This document shows positions 26,224-34,351 of a stretch of 64,000 nt of DNA, piece by piece (position 1 is the first letter of the stretch; each line of letters begins with the position of its first letter). The stretch is taken from positions 26,265-90,264 of the forward strand of contig JAFRJX010000005.1 in NCBI GenBank assembly GCA_017432025.1. The letters run 5' to 3'. The translations under genes were made by a program, and so were the position numbers. The notes beneath the pieces are model-generated. The model was not told the origin of the DNA. It did not search any database and was given only the letters and a program-made list of their open reading frames with translations. This DNA is from Candidatus Saccharimonadota bacterium. Its GTDB lineage: Bacteria > Patescibacteriota > Saccharimonadia > Saccharimonadales > Saccharimonadaceae.

Positions 26224-29200
26224 TTAAAACCTTTCCTTAAAATAATTCTTACGTCTTCCAAAATAGATAATTATTCCAATCACACTAACGGCACCAGTTA
26301 ATGAACTTGTCACTAGAACTACGCTTCCACCATCATTCGTGTAGCTACCCGTATCCGGTACAGCAATATCTTCTTCATCGTCATCATCACCTGGCTGTGG
26401 ATCTGGATCGACTGGAGGGTTCGGGTCGACTGGAGGATCTGGATCTACTGGAGGGTTCGGGTCGACTGGAGGATCTGGATCTACTGGAGGGTCCGGGTCG
26501 ACTGGTGCATCCGTAATTGTAAAGTTCGTTTCTACTGCAACACCATTATTATAATTCGCTCTTAAAGTATGTCCACCCGTCGAAAGATTCTTCAAATATG
26601 CATTCTTTAGCGAAATTATCGTGCTTCCAGTCGTTACAGTATAGTTGCTGGCGTTCAACGCACTTCCATCCACTAATACTTGTGTCAGTTCAAAGCGAGG
26701 GAAATTAATTCTCACCGTAATCACACCAGTCTCATCTTTTCTAAACGAATTCGAAGTCTGCCAATTCACCGCTCCATCTCTAAAGATTGGATAAAGCATT
26801 ACCTCTGTTTCGCCCACCGTGAATGTGAAAGTACTACCCGGCATCGACGACGCAATCTCGGAACCTTCTTCTCTTGTATACCCAAAGAAATAGCTACCAC
26901 TCTCGGTCGGCGCAACTGCTGGGATCGTCACCGAACAAGCAGTGCTTGCGCTAGTCGATTCGCAAATTTGAACTGGTTTAATATCGTTATAAAATCTTAG
27001 TGTATAAGTCTGGAGATATGATTCCTCCACCACGAATGTGTCACTCTTACTGTGTCCACCAGTAAACTCAAGTGTCAAAGTATGGTTGCCGTTTTCAAGT
27101 CCACGCACATAATCACTATTAATCGTGACCACAACCTGATTCGGAGCAATCGTATATTGTGAACTCGTTAGTTGGTTGCCATCAATCAATACTCTCTGGA
27201 AAATGCTCCGGTCAAAATGCATGGTTACTACTAAACTGCTAGCCTCGCTTTTGTCAAAATGATTGCCATAAGTCCAGCTCATTGTATTGTCAATAAAGAT
27301 TGGGTAAAGCGTCACATTAACTACATCAACCTCAAAATCGAATGTATCCCCCGGTTGATAATCCGCTACGTTCGAGTCAGGAACTTCGGCATAACCAAAG
27401 AAATCGTGACCAGACTTAGTCGGTGCCGTTGACGGAATCGTCACCGAACAGGCTTCATTTTCATCGATGGATTGGCAGGTTTGCGTCGCTGCCACGCTTT
27501 CATCAAAGCTTAGTGTGTAAACTTGTATGTACGAATCAACAATCGTGAACGTCCCGCTTTTGCTGTGATTATCCGCAAATACAAGCGTCAAAGTATGTTC
27601 GCCATCACTCAGTGATTCTAGAAAATCATTATCAAGCGTCACAATTACATCTTCATCATCAATTAAGTATTCGGAAGCTGAAAGCTCAACATTATCTACC
27701 AATACTCTTTCAAATGTATCTCGATCAAAGTTCATGCTTACAGTTAAATTATCGCCGGACTCTCTTGTATATATATTATCTTCATCCCAAGTCATCGTAT
27801 TATCAATGAAAATTGCGTATAGCATTTTACTTACCGTCTGAGTTGAAAATGCATATTCATCGCCCGGTTGGTAAGCTGCTACAGTCGAACCGGATTCTTC
27901 AGCATAACCAAAGAAATCGTAACCCGCTTTGGTTGGCGCCGTCGCCGGAATCATCACCGTACAAGCCTCGTATTGATTGACTGGCTGGCAAGTCTGTCTT
28001 GTAACCTCATCGCCACCATAAGTTTCAAAACCAAGATAATAAGTCGGAAGTACCATCACGGTATATTCAATACTTTGGCCATCCATATAATACGTTACCG
28101 TGGTCGAACCATAACCGACCGCCCTAATCGCACCACTACGATATTTTACGATGGTTTCGTCATCGATTGAAACATTCGTATCGGCCGACGTCAGCGTACC
28201 GCTTCTTTCTTCGCCGGAACGATAATGTAATACATATCCTAAATCAAGCGCATCATTAATACCGGCCACCAGACTAGTTTTACTAGAAGTAATGCTCGTC
28301 ACATAATCCATCGAGTAAAAATACTTCCACCAGTTTTTAAGATAACCGTCACTCGTATAACCACTATCGTGTGGCATCATATAAGACCAAAAGCGCGTAT
28401 AAAATCTATCTTCCTTACCACTCACATTAAACCCATCCACTGCATACGGCTCATTCATCCAAATCAAATAGTTCTCAGAAGTAGACTCGCCAGTCTGATC
28501 TTCGACACCATGGTCACGCCAATCCGTATAAGTCGTCTGTACCGCATTTGGATTACTATAATTGTACCCACTCGTCGCATTATAAGGATGATGAATCGTA
28601 CCGATGCCATTTAATGTACCCGAGTTAGCATAATCATTTAATACAAATCTTTCCCACGGGTTCAAATTCAAATAATCGTCTGTCGTTGAAATACTGATTG
28701 AGTTTTCTGCGTATGGATCATAACCCTGTCCATAAACATTTTTCATAATGTTTTCTTGTGAATGCATCAAAGCATGGAATTGTGCATCGCGACGCGACAT
28801 ACTCACCGAAACAATCATGAAATTATCACAGTCTTTCGTAATAGGTGTGCCGTTAATCCAGTAAGCATTTCTACCCACCATCATCGTTTCAAAGGTCTTC
28901 GTTGGATCAGCTGCTACGACCCAAACTTGGTCAAAGTTACCACTGTTTTTTCGATTCACCAAATCAGTCGTTTCGATCAACCATTCGTAGTCAAAAGTAT
29001 AATCTTGAATTGTAGTGCCATCAAACCAACCGCCATAATACATATTCCACCAAGAATAATTTCCGTTACCATCATCCGCTGCCGCCAAAAAGTTTTCCTC
29101 GTCGAATTGATTCGAAACGGTTCCGTCCGGTCTCTCAAAATTCACAGTATAGTGTGGGAAATCATCAACATAAAGCCAAGTCGTACTAATCTGGTTAATG

Positions 29201-29523
29201 TAGCCATGCGAAGATTCCATAATATCATTTGCCTGTTCTTCAACTACTGTCTCCTGAATTCCTTCACCAAAGAACAATTCCATCGCTTTTGGCGAACCAG
29301 TCACTGAATTTAGATGCGGATTAATCTCCACCACCAAAACTCTCATATTCTGATTTGCCTGGTAAGCCGGGTTAATCACACCGTTCACCGCATTCACATC
29401 AGTATTGCTACTAAATCGATCAACTGCGAACCAACCAAAAAACACCAGCACCAGAGCGCTCATCGTCAAAAAGACATACTTTTTGAAATGATTCACACGA
29501 AAGCCTTTAAAATATCTTTTCAT
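26224..29523 (-). CDS. 1099-aa wall-anchored surface protein with Big_2 domain, three long repeats and a Pro-Asp stalk
   Basis: It has a membrane or signal helix near residues 13-33, then a ~390-residue N-terminal domain I do not recognise, a Big_2-like Ig domain (about 425-500, AVGYGSTTVTYYMDGQ), and three ~165-residue repeats, each with ACSVTIP.TAPTKSG.DFFGYAE or a close variant and a YPIF segment. A PPVDPDPPVDPNP stalk (about 1015-1055) follows, then VPDTG, a helix and a Lys/Arg tail (FGRRKNYFKERF). The VPDTG-helix-basic tail resembles a sortase signal with the first Leu replaced. A promoter with TTGACA overlaps the end of the lepA 3' fragment. Confidence 0.85.
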   Translation of the reverse strand: MKRYFKGFRVNHFKKYVFLTMSALVLVFFGWFAVDRFSSNTDVNAVNGVINPAYQANQNMRVLVVEINPHLNSVTGSPKAMELFFGEGIQETVVEEQANDIMESSHGYINQISTTWLYVDDFPHYTVNFERPDGTVSNQFDEENFLAAADDGNGNYSWWNMYYGGWFDGTTIQDYTFDYEWLIETTDLVNRKNSGNFDQVWVVAADPTKTFETMMVGRNAYWINGTPITKDCDNFMIVSVSMSRRDAQFHALMHSQENIMKNVYGQGYDPYAENSISISTTDDYLNLNPWERFVLNDYANSGTLNGIGTIHHPYNATSGYNYSNPNAVQTTYTDWRDHGVEDQTGESTSENYLIWMNEPYAVDGFNVSGKEDRFYTRFWSYMMPHDSGYTSDGYLKNWWKYFYSMDYVTSITSSKTSLVAGINDALDLGYVLHYRSGEERSGTLTSADTNVSIDDETIVKYRSGAIRAVGYGSTTVTYYMDGQSIEYTVMVLPTYYLGFETYGGDEVTRQTCQPVNQYEACTVMIPATAPTKAGYDFFGYAEESGSTVAAYQPGDEYAFSTQTVSKMLYAIFIDNTMTWDEDNIYTRESGDNLTVSMNFDRDTFERVLVDNVELSASEYLIDDEDVIVTLDNDFLESLSDGEHTLTLVFADNHSKSGTFTIVDSYIQVYTLSFDESVAATQTCQSIDENEACSVTIPSTAPTKSGHDFFGYAEVPDSNVADYQPGDTFDFEVDVVNVTLYPIFIDNTMSWTYGNHFDKSEASSLVVTMHFDRSIFQRVLIDGNQLTSSQYTIAPNQVVVTINSDYVRGLENGNHTLTLEFTGGHSKSDTFVVEESYLQTYTLRFYNDIKPVQICESTSASTACSVTIPAVAPTESGSYFFGYTREEGSEIASSMPGSTFTFTVGETEVMLYPIFRDGAVNWQTSNSFRKDETGVITVRINFPRFELTQVLVDGSALNASNYTVTTGSTIISLKNAYLKNLSTGGHTLRANYNNGVAVETNFTITDAPVDPDPPVDPDPPVDPNPPVDPDPPVDPNPPVDPDPQPGDDDDEEDIAVPDTGSYTNDGGSVVLVTSSLTGAVSVIGIIIYFGRRKNYFKERF
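26395..26506 (-). repeat. Tandem repeat coding for the Pro-Asp stalk
   Basis: Units of about 18 bp (plus-strand form around ACTGGAGGATCTGGATC) repeat about six times and encode PPVDPDPPVDPNP. Such repeats change copy number easily, so stalk length may vary between strains. Confidence 0.8.
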
Positions 29524-29550
29524 GTTTGTATTTATGACCTTTATGCTTAA

Positions 29551-29579
29551 ATCATAAACTACAAAAATGAAAATGTCAA
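29551..29579 (-). promoter_or_regulatory. Promoter of the 1099-aa surface protein operon
   Basis: TTGACA (29574-29579) and TATGAT (29551-29556) are 17 bp apart on the minus strand. The -35 lies directly against the stop codon of the lepA 3' gene. Confidence 0.7.
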
Positions 29580-30803
29580 CTAATTTCGTTTCAACATTAC
29601 AGTAAATGCTTCGGATGGGATATCAATTTTCCCAAAACGTTTCATTCTGGCCTTACCACGTTTCTGTTTTTCGAGGAGTTTAGCCTTACGATCACGGTCA
29701 CCCGTGTGAATTTTTACCGTCACATCCTTGCGATATGCGCCAATCGTTTCGCGCGCAATGATTCTTGCACCAATCGCCGCCTGAAGCGCCACCTCAAAGT
29801 TCTGTCTTGGAATCACTTCCTTTAATTTTTTCGTTACTTCTCTACCAATTCCGTCCGCTTCACTTCGGTGCGCCATCACAGACAATGCATCCATTTTATT
29901 TCCAGCCACTAGAAAGTCTACGCGCACCAAATCTTCCGGACGATAACCATTGAGTTCATAATTAAATGAAGCATAGCCACTTGTCGCCGACTTTAACTGA
30001 TCATAAAAATCTGTAAGCAGATTCGCCATCGGCGCTTCAAAATCAATCACGGCGCGTTCTTCAATATAAGACAAATTCGTTTGATGTCCGCGTTTTTCAT
30101 TAATAAGATTGAGAACATTTCCAATCATATTTGCCGGCACAATGATTTCGCCCTTCACCCACGGCTCACGGATTTCTTTAATTTCCGATTGGTCCGGCAA
30201 ATCTGCTGCCGACTTGATTTCAATGAGTTCACCACTATTTAGCACTACTTCATAATTCGTTGACGGATTCGTCACAATTAAATCAAGATTAAACTCGCGC
30301 TCTAACCTTTCTTTAATAATATCCATATGAAGGAGTCCTAGGAAACCAATGCGAAGGCCAAATCCTAAAACTGGCGAATTCTCCGGCTCATACCTTAAAG
30401 CCGAATCCGAAAGTGACAATTTTTCAATTGCTTCTTTCAAATCTTTATACTGGTCATTTGAAACCGGGAAGAATCCCGCATATACAAATGGCAAAACATT
30501 TTTATAACCAGGTAACGGTTTAGTTGCTGGCACCTTAGCTAATGTTACCGTATCACCCACTTTTGCCTCACGCGTGGTTTTGAGGTTCGTCACGATATAG
30601 CCAATTTCGCCATTTGATAATTTCTCGCGCGGGGTCATTTTTGGCGTCAAAATCCCAACTTCCAGTGCCAAGCCTTTCGTGCCCGCTGCCATCATCAAGA
30701 TTTCCGCATTTTTCGGAATTTCGCCTTCAAAAATTCGGACATATAACACTACGCCACGATAATCGTCAAAGTAAGAGTCAAAAATGAGTGCTCTTGTTTC
30801 CAT
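29580..30803 (-). CDS. lepA: Elongation factor 4 (LepA), C-terminal part of a split gene: domains II to CTD
   Basis: This 407-aa product holds everything of LepA beyond the G domain: domain II (from TRALIFDSYFDDYRGVVLYV), domain III, the EF-G domain V-like region (FGLRIGFLGLLHMDI) and the LepA-specific C-terminal domain (RGKARMKRFGKI). It lacks the GTPase domain, which is encoded separately at 31516-32064. The two products together (589 aa) equal a normal LepA, so nothing essential is missing. The ATG at 30803 lies 7 nt after TATAAT (30811-30816), an independent leaderless promoter. Either the two chains assemble in trans, or this is an intact but recently disrupted gene. Confidence 0.9.
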   Translation of the reverse strand: METRALIFDSYFDDYRGVVLYVRIFEGEIPKNAEILMMAAGTKGLALEVGILTPKMTPREKLSNGEIGYIVTNLKTTREAKVGDTVTLAKVPATKPLPGYKNVLPFVYAGFFPVSNDQYKDLKEAIEKLSLSDSALRYEPENSPVLGFGLRIGFLGLLHMDIIKERLEREFNLDLIVTNPSTNYEVVLNSGELIEIKSAADLPDQSEIKEIREPWVKGEIIVPANMIGNVLNLINEKRGHQTNLSYIEERAVIDFEAPMANLLTDFYDQLKSATSGYASFNYELNGYRPEDLVRVDFLVAGNKMDALSVMAHRSEADGIGREVTKKLKEVIPRQNFEVALQAAIGARIIARETIGAYRKDVTVKIHTGDRDRKAKLLEKQKRGKARMKRFGKIDIPSEAFTVMLKRN

Positions 30804-30820
30804 AAAAAATATTATAACAC

Positions 30821-30850
30821 AAAAATGGGCCTAGCGCTATGGCTCGGCCC
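30821..30850 (-). terminator. Terminator of the phosphatase cassette inside lepA
   Basis: GGGCC and GGCCC pair, with AGC/GCT extending the stem, followed on the minus strand by five T. It lies between the phosphatase gene and the promoter of the lepA 3' part. Confidence 0.85.
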
Positions 30851-30864
30851 TTCTGTTTAGAGGA

Positions 30865-31431
30865 TCAAATAATTGTTTCGTATACTTCGCAGTTTTTCAG
30901 TAGATGCAGATCGTCGTGATAGCTGCCGGACTTTGGACGTCCTTTCAGCACCACATAAAAGGCCATGCCGAAGCATCCGTGCGAAAAGATTAGCACGTTT
31001 TCGCCATCATGTTTTTCCTTCAGCGTGTCGATAAAATCTTTGGCTCGCTCTTCAAGCGCCGGGAGTGTTTCCACTCCATCTTCTTCCGAACGGCCAGAAT
31101 CATACCGGAAAAGTTCTCGGTAATGTTCATCCGAAGCAGTCTTGCCGATTAGGCCGTCGAACTTACGTTCTTCAATCCGTTTATCAATGATTACGGATTT
31201 CTCGTCGATGCCCATTTGTTCAAGCACCAGACGGCAAGTCTCCCTTGCTCTTTCGTAAGTCGAACAGTAAATCGCGTCGAACTTAATTCCGGACTCTTTC
31301 AGTTTTCTTCCAGCCTCTCTGGCTTGTTCACAACCAAGCGGAGTCAGCGGAGCATCCTCGTCATTATAAAAATAATTCTGGAGGTTAGCCACCGACTGAC
31401 CGTGCCGCATAAAAAACACTTTTACAGACAT
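30865..31431 (-). CDS. Histidine phosphatase (phosphoglycerate mutase-like) inserted in lepA
   Basis: This 188-aa protein has the catalytic FFMRHGQSVANL motif near residue 8, CSTYERARETC, and the second histidine in IFSHGCFGMAF, so it belongs to the histidine phosphatase superfamily. Its substrate is unknown; cofactor-dependent mutase activity is unlikely given gpmI in this window. The start is ATG 31431 or 31434, behind a GAGGAGG site. The gene has a complete cassette layout: TTGACA-17-TATAAT promoter, leader, ribosome site, ORF and terminator. It lies exactly between the G-domain and domain-II parts of lepA. Confidence 0.88.
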   Translation of the reverse strand: MSVKVFFMRHGQSVANLQNYFYNDEDAPLTPLGCEQAREAGRKLKESGIKFDAIYCSTYERARETCRLVLEQMGIDEKSVIIDKRIEERKFDGLIGKTASDEHYRELFRYDSGRSEEDGVETLPALEERAKDFIDTLKEKHDGENVLIFSHGCFGMAFYVVLKGRPKSGSYHDDLHLLKNCEVYETII

Positions 31432-31485
31432 CATTCGTCCTCCTCTCAAAAAGAACTTTCTATCGCCCCCAAACAGAATAATAAT

Positions 31486-31514
31486 ATTATAATACTATTA
31501 TCTATATCTGTCAA
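31486..31514 (-). promoter_or_regulatory. Promoter of the inserted phosphatase gene
   Basis: TTGACA (31509-31514) and TATAAT (31486-31491) are exactly 17 bp apart on the minus strand. The -35 begins one base after the stop of the lepA 5' part. Confidence 0.85.
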
Positions 31515-31515
31515 A

Positions 31516-32064
31516 TTAGGCTACAGTTCTTGGCGCTGGACCTTTTTCGATAATCTCGTCTAAGACCTTCTCAACGTTCATACCAGTCTTAGCCGAAACG
31601 CCAATGATATCTTCGCGTTTACAACCCAGTAAATTCATGATTTGAGCGGCAGTTTTTTCAACTTCGGCTGCTGGCAAATCTACTTTATTAATCACTGGAA
31701 TAATCGTAAGGTCTTGTTCAATCGCAAGATAGACATTCGCAAGTGTCTGGGCTTGAATTCCCTGCGTCGCATCTACGACCAGGATTGCCGATTCCACTGC
31801 CTGCAAACTTCTCGAAACTTCATACGAAAAATCCACATGTCCTGGAGTATCAATGAGATTTAAAGTGTATCCTTTCCATTTCATCGTAACCGGCGTGAGT
31901 TTAATCGTAATCCCCTTTTCACGTTCAAGCTCCATCGAATCGAGTAGCTGCGATTTCATCTCGCGCTTCTCGACCGTTCCGGTTAGCTCCATCATGCGAT
32001 CGGCCAAGGTCGATTTACCATGGTCGATGTGTGCAATGATGCAGAAATTCCGTATTTTATCCAT
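31516..32064 (-). CDS. lepA: Elongation factor 4 (LepA), N-terminal part of a split gene: GTPase domain
   Basis: This 182-aa product is a complete translational GTPase domain: G1 [10 protein letters not shown], switch [11 protein letters not shown]3 DTPGHVDF, G4 NKVDLP and G5 VSAKTG. It stops (PAPRTVA) at the point where normal LepA continues with PPP.GD and then domain II. The start overlaps the pnp stop by one base (TAATG), so it is translated in a pnp operon. The remainder of LepA is the separate gene at 29580-30803. The break is at the domain boundary, which makes a working two-chain protein plausible. Confidence 0.92.
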   Translation of the reverse strand: MDKIRNFCIIAHIDHGKSTLADRMMELTGTVEKREMKSQLLDSMELEREKGITIKLTPVTMKWKGYTLNLIDTPGHVDFSYEVSRSLQAVESAILVVDATQGIQAQTLANVYLAIEQDLTIIPVINKVDLPAAEVEKTAAQIMNLLGCKREDIIGVSAKTGMNVEKVLDEIIEKGPAPRTVA

Positions 32065-34238
32065 TAGAGACCAATCATCGTGAGGCTGAGTCTACCCTTA
32101 TCATCGATGGCAATCAAACGAACCTTGATGACATCACCTTCGTGCAGGACCTCAGTCACTTTGTTTAGACGCTTCTTATCCGTAATTTGTGAAATGTGGA
32201 GCATACCATCAATGCCTGGCATGATGTTTACAAATGCACCAAAGTCCTTAATTGAAACGACTGTACCTTCATAAATCTTACCAACTTCTGGCTCTTCGGT
32301 TAATCCACGAATCCAATCCAAAGCCTTCTTGATTTTTTCTGGATCCGTACCAGAAACCGTGACAAGACCAGAATCTTCAATATTCACCTCAGCACCGGTT
32401 TCGGCAGTAATCTTATTGATGGTTTCGCCACCCTTACCAATCACAGCACCGATTTTGTCTGGATTAATCATGAGCTTCTCGATACGCGGTGCATACTTCG
32501 AGATTTCTTTTCTTGGTTCTGGAATCACTTCAAGAATGTGCTTCAAGATGAACATTCTACCTTCATGCGATTGCTTGATAGCTTTCTCCATGATTTCAAC
32601 TGGAAGACCATGAACTTTCATGTCCATCTGAAGAGCCGTAATACCTTCAGTTGTACCAGTCACCTTGAAATCCATATCACCAGCAAAGTCTTCCGCATCC
32701 ATAAGATCGGTTAAGACATAGGCCTTGTCGATATCGGAAGCTTCAATCGGTTGGCCTTTTGGTACATCTACCATGAGACCCATCGCCACGCCAGAAACTG
32801 GGCGTTTGAGTGGCACGCCAGCATCCATGAGGGCCATACATGAAGAACAAGTTGCAGCCATTGAAGTCGAACCGTTTTGGGACATGATTTCAGTCACGGA
32901 ACGAATGGCGTATGGGAAATCTTCTTCGGAAGGAAGTACTGGAAGCAATGCTCTCTCAGCAAGATAACCGTGGCCAATCTCACGACGTCCTGGCGAACCG
33001 ATTCTACCTGGCTCACCCACCGTATAAGAAGGCGCATTATAATGATGCATGTAGCGACGCTTACCTTCCGTCACTTCCATCGTATCAACATCTTGCGCAT
33101 ACGAAAGTGGCGCGAGTGTCACGATGTTCATCGCCTGTGTCACACCACGCGTAAAGAGTGATGAGCCATGCGTGCGCGGCAAAATGCCAACTTGTGACGA
33201 AAGTGGACGGACTTCGTTTAGTTTACGACCATCCGGACGGACACCTTCTTCTACAATGCTACGGCGAACTTCCTTATGCACTGCCAGTTCAAATGCTTGA
33301 TCATAAACATCGCGTAGATTTTCGTCGTACCATTCGACTTTCTCATTGTCGGTTTCACCCTGGCCTTTCGAAAGTGCGAATTCATCATGCATTGCATACT
33401 TGATGTCATCAAGAATTTGAGTGCGCTCCATCACGTTGCCACGAACTTTGCTACCGAATTTACCCTTGGTCCAGTCCTCAACTTCTTTTAGAATCGCTTC
33501 ATCTGGAAGCACTAATTCGTATTCTTGTTCTTTGGCTGCCACTTTTTCAGCGAGTTCACGCTGAAGGTCAAGTGCTGGTTGAACATTCTTTACTGCCCAG
33601 TGCATCGCCTCGATAATAGTATCTTCTGGAACTTCCTTCGCACCGGCTTCCACCATCATCACCTTGCCATCTTTACAAGCCACGACGAGATCAAGTGGAG
33701 ATTGCTCACGTTCTTCGGCGCTTAAGAAGCCCTTAAATTCACCACCAATTCTACCGATACGAATACCAGCCACTGGACCGTCAAATGGCACGCCAGCGTT
33801 CATAAGCGCCGCGGAAGCCGCAACCATTGCAACACAGTCCGGGCGGAATGCTGGGTCCATTGAAAGCACCGTACAAACTACTTGCACTTCCTGACGATAG
33901 CCCTTCGGGAAGAGTGGACGAATCGGGCGATCAATTAAACGACCAACGAGAATTGCTTCATCGGCTGGTTTACCTTCACGCTTAATAAACTTTGAACCGG
34001 AGATTTTACCGGCGGCATAAAATTTCTCTTCGTAATCAATTGATAACGGGAAGAAATCTTGTATTACTGGTTTAGTACCGACTACTACCGAGCCGAGCAC
34101 CACGGTATCACCATAGGTCACGAGCACTGAAGAAGTCGTGCGAAAGCCGACGCGGTTTACTTCAAGCGTCAATTTTCGGCCCAACCAATCAGTGGAAACC
34201 TGCATGGTTTTCTTACCATTAGGATTTATAATATCCAT
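32064..34238 (-). CDS. pnp: Polyribonucleotide nucleotidyltransferase (PNPase)
   Basis: It degrades RNA 3' to 5' phosphorolytically. The 724-aa protein has two RNase PH domains ([17 protein letters not shown] in the first, [13 protein letters not shown] and [12 protein letters not shown] in the second), then a KH domain ([11 protein letters not shown]) and an S1 domain ([15 protein letters not shown]), the standard order. The ATG at 34238 has an AGAAAGGAAA site. The ~100-nt leader can fold. It is cotranscribed with the lepA G-domain gene. Confidence 0.97.
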   Translation of the reverse strand: MDIINPNGKKTMQVSTDWLGRKLTLEVNRVGFRTTSSVLVTYGDTVVLGSVVVGTKPVIQDFFPLSIDYEEKFYAAGKISGSKFIKREGKPADEAILVGRLIDRPIRPLFPKGYRQEVQVVCTVLSMDPAFRPDCVAMVAASAALMNAGVPFDGPVAGIRIGRIGGEFKGFLSAEEREQSPLDLVVACKDGKVMMVEAGAKEVPEDTIIEAMHWAVKNVQPALDLQRELAEKVAAKEQEYELVLPDEAILKEVEDWTKGKFGSKVRGNVMERTQILDDIKYAMHDEFALSKGQGETDNEKVEWYDENLRDVYDQAFELAVHKEVRRSIVEEGVRPDGRKLNEVRPLSSQVGILPRTHGSSLFTRGVTQAMNIVTLAPLSYAQDVDTMEVTEGKRRYMHHYNAPSYTVGEPGRIGSPGRREIGHGYLAERALLPVLPSEEDFPYAIRSVTEIMSQNGSTSMAATCSSCMALMDAGVPLKRPVSGVAMGLMVDVPKGQPIEASDIDKAYVLTDLMDAEDFAGDMDFKVTGTTEGITALQMDMKVHGLPVEIMEKAIKQSHEGRMFILKHILEVIPEPRKEISKYAPRIEKLMINPDKIGAVIGKGGETINKITAETGAEVNIEDSGLVTVSGTDPEKIKKALDWIRGLTEEPEVGKIYEGTVVSIKDFGAFVNIMPGIDGMLHISQITDKKRLNKVTEVLHEGDVIKVRLIAIDDKGRLSLTMIGL

Positions 34239-34341
34239 GAAAAAATTTTCCTTTCTGGGAAAACATCAGATATTGGACAAGAACTGTCAGTTCTATATGC
34301 AGTATCTGCCGTCTTCCCATTTTTAATATTCTATATATATT
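34239..34341 (-). promoter_or_regulatory. pnp promoter and structured leader
   Basis: TATAAT lies near 34332-34337 on the minus strand. In the leader GGGAA can pair with TTCCC close to the ribosome site, and AGAACT with AGTTCT in the middle. In enterobacteria the pnp leader hairpin is the site of autoregulation; whether that applies here is inference. Confidence 0.5.
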
Positions 34342-34351
34342 ATAACACAAA

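Noticed and set aside
26395..26506. Second repeat cluster as possible CRISPR or regulatory repeats
   Set aside because: It is in frame and encodes the PPVDPDP stalk of the 1099-aa protein.
28762..29307. 181-codon plus-strand frame opposite the 1099-aa surface protein
   Set aside because: It has His/Arg/Ile-rich composition typical of an antisense shadow and no start signals.
29580..32064. lepA as a plain pseudogene
   Set aside because: Both parts are open, domain-complete and have their own start signals, so a simple decayed gene is less likely than a functional split.
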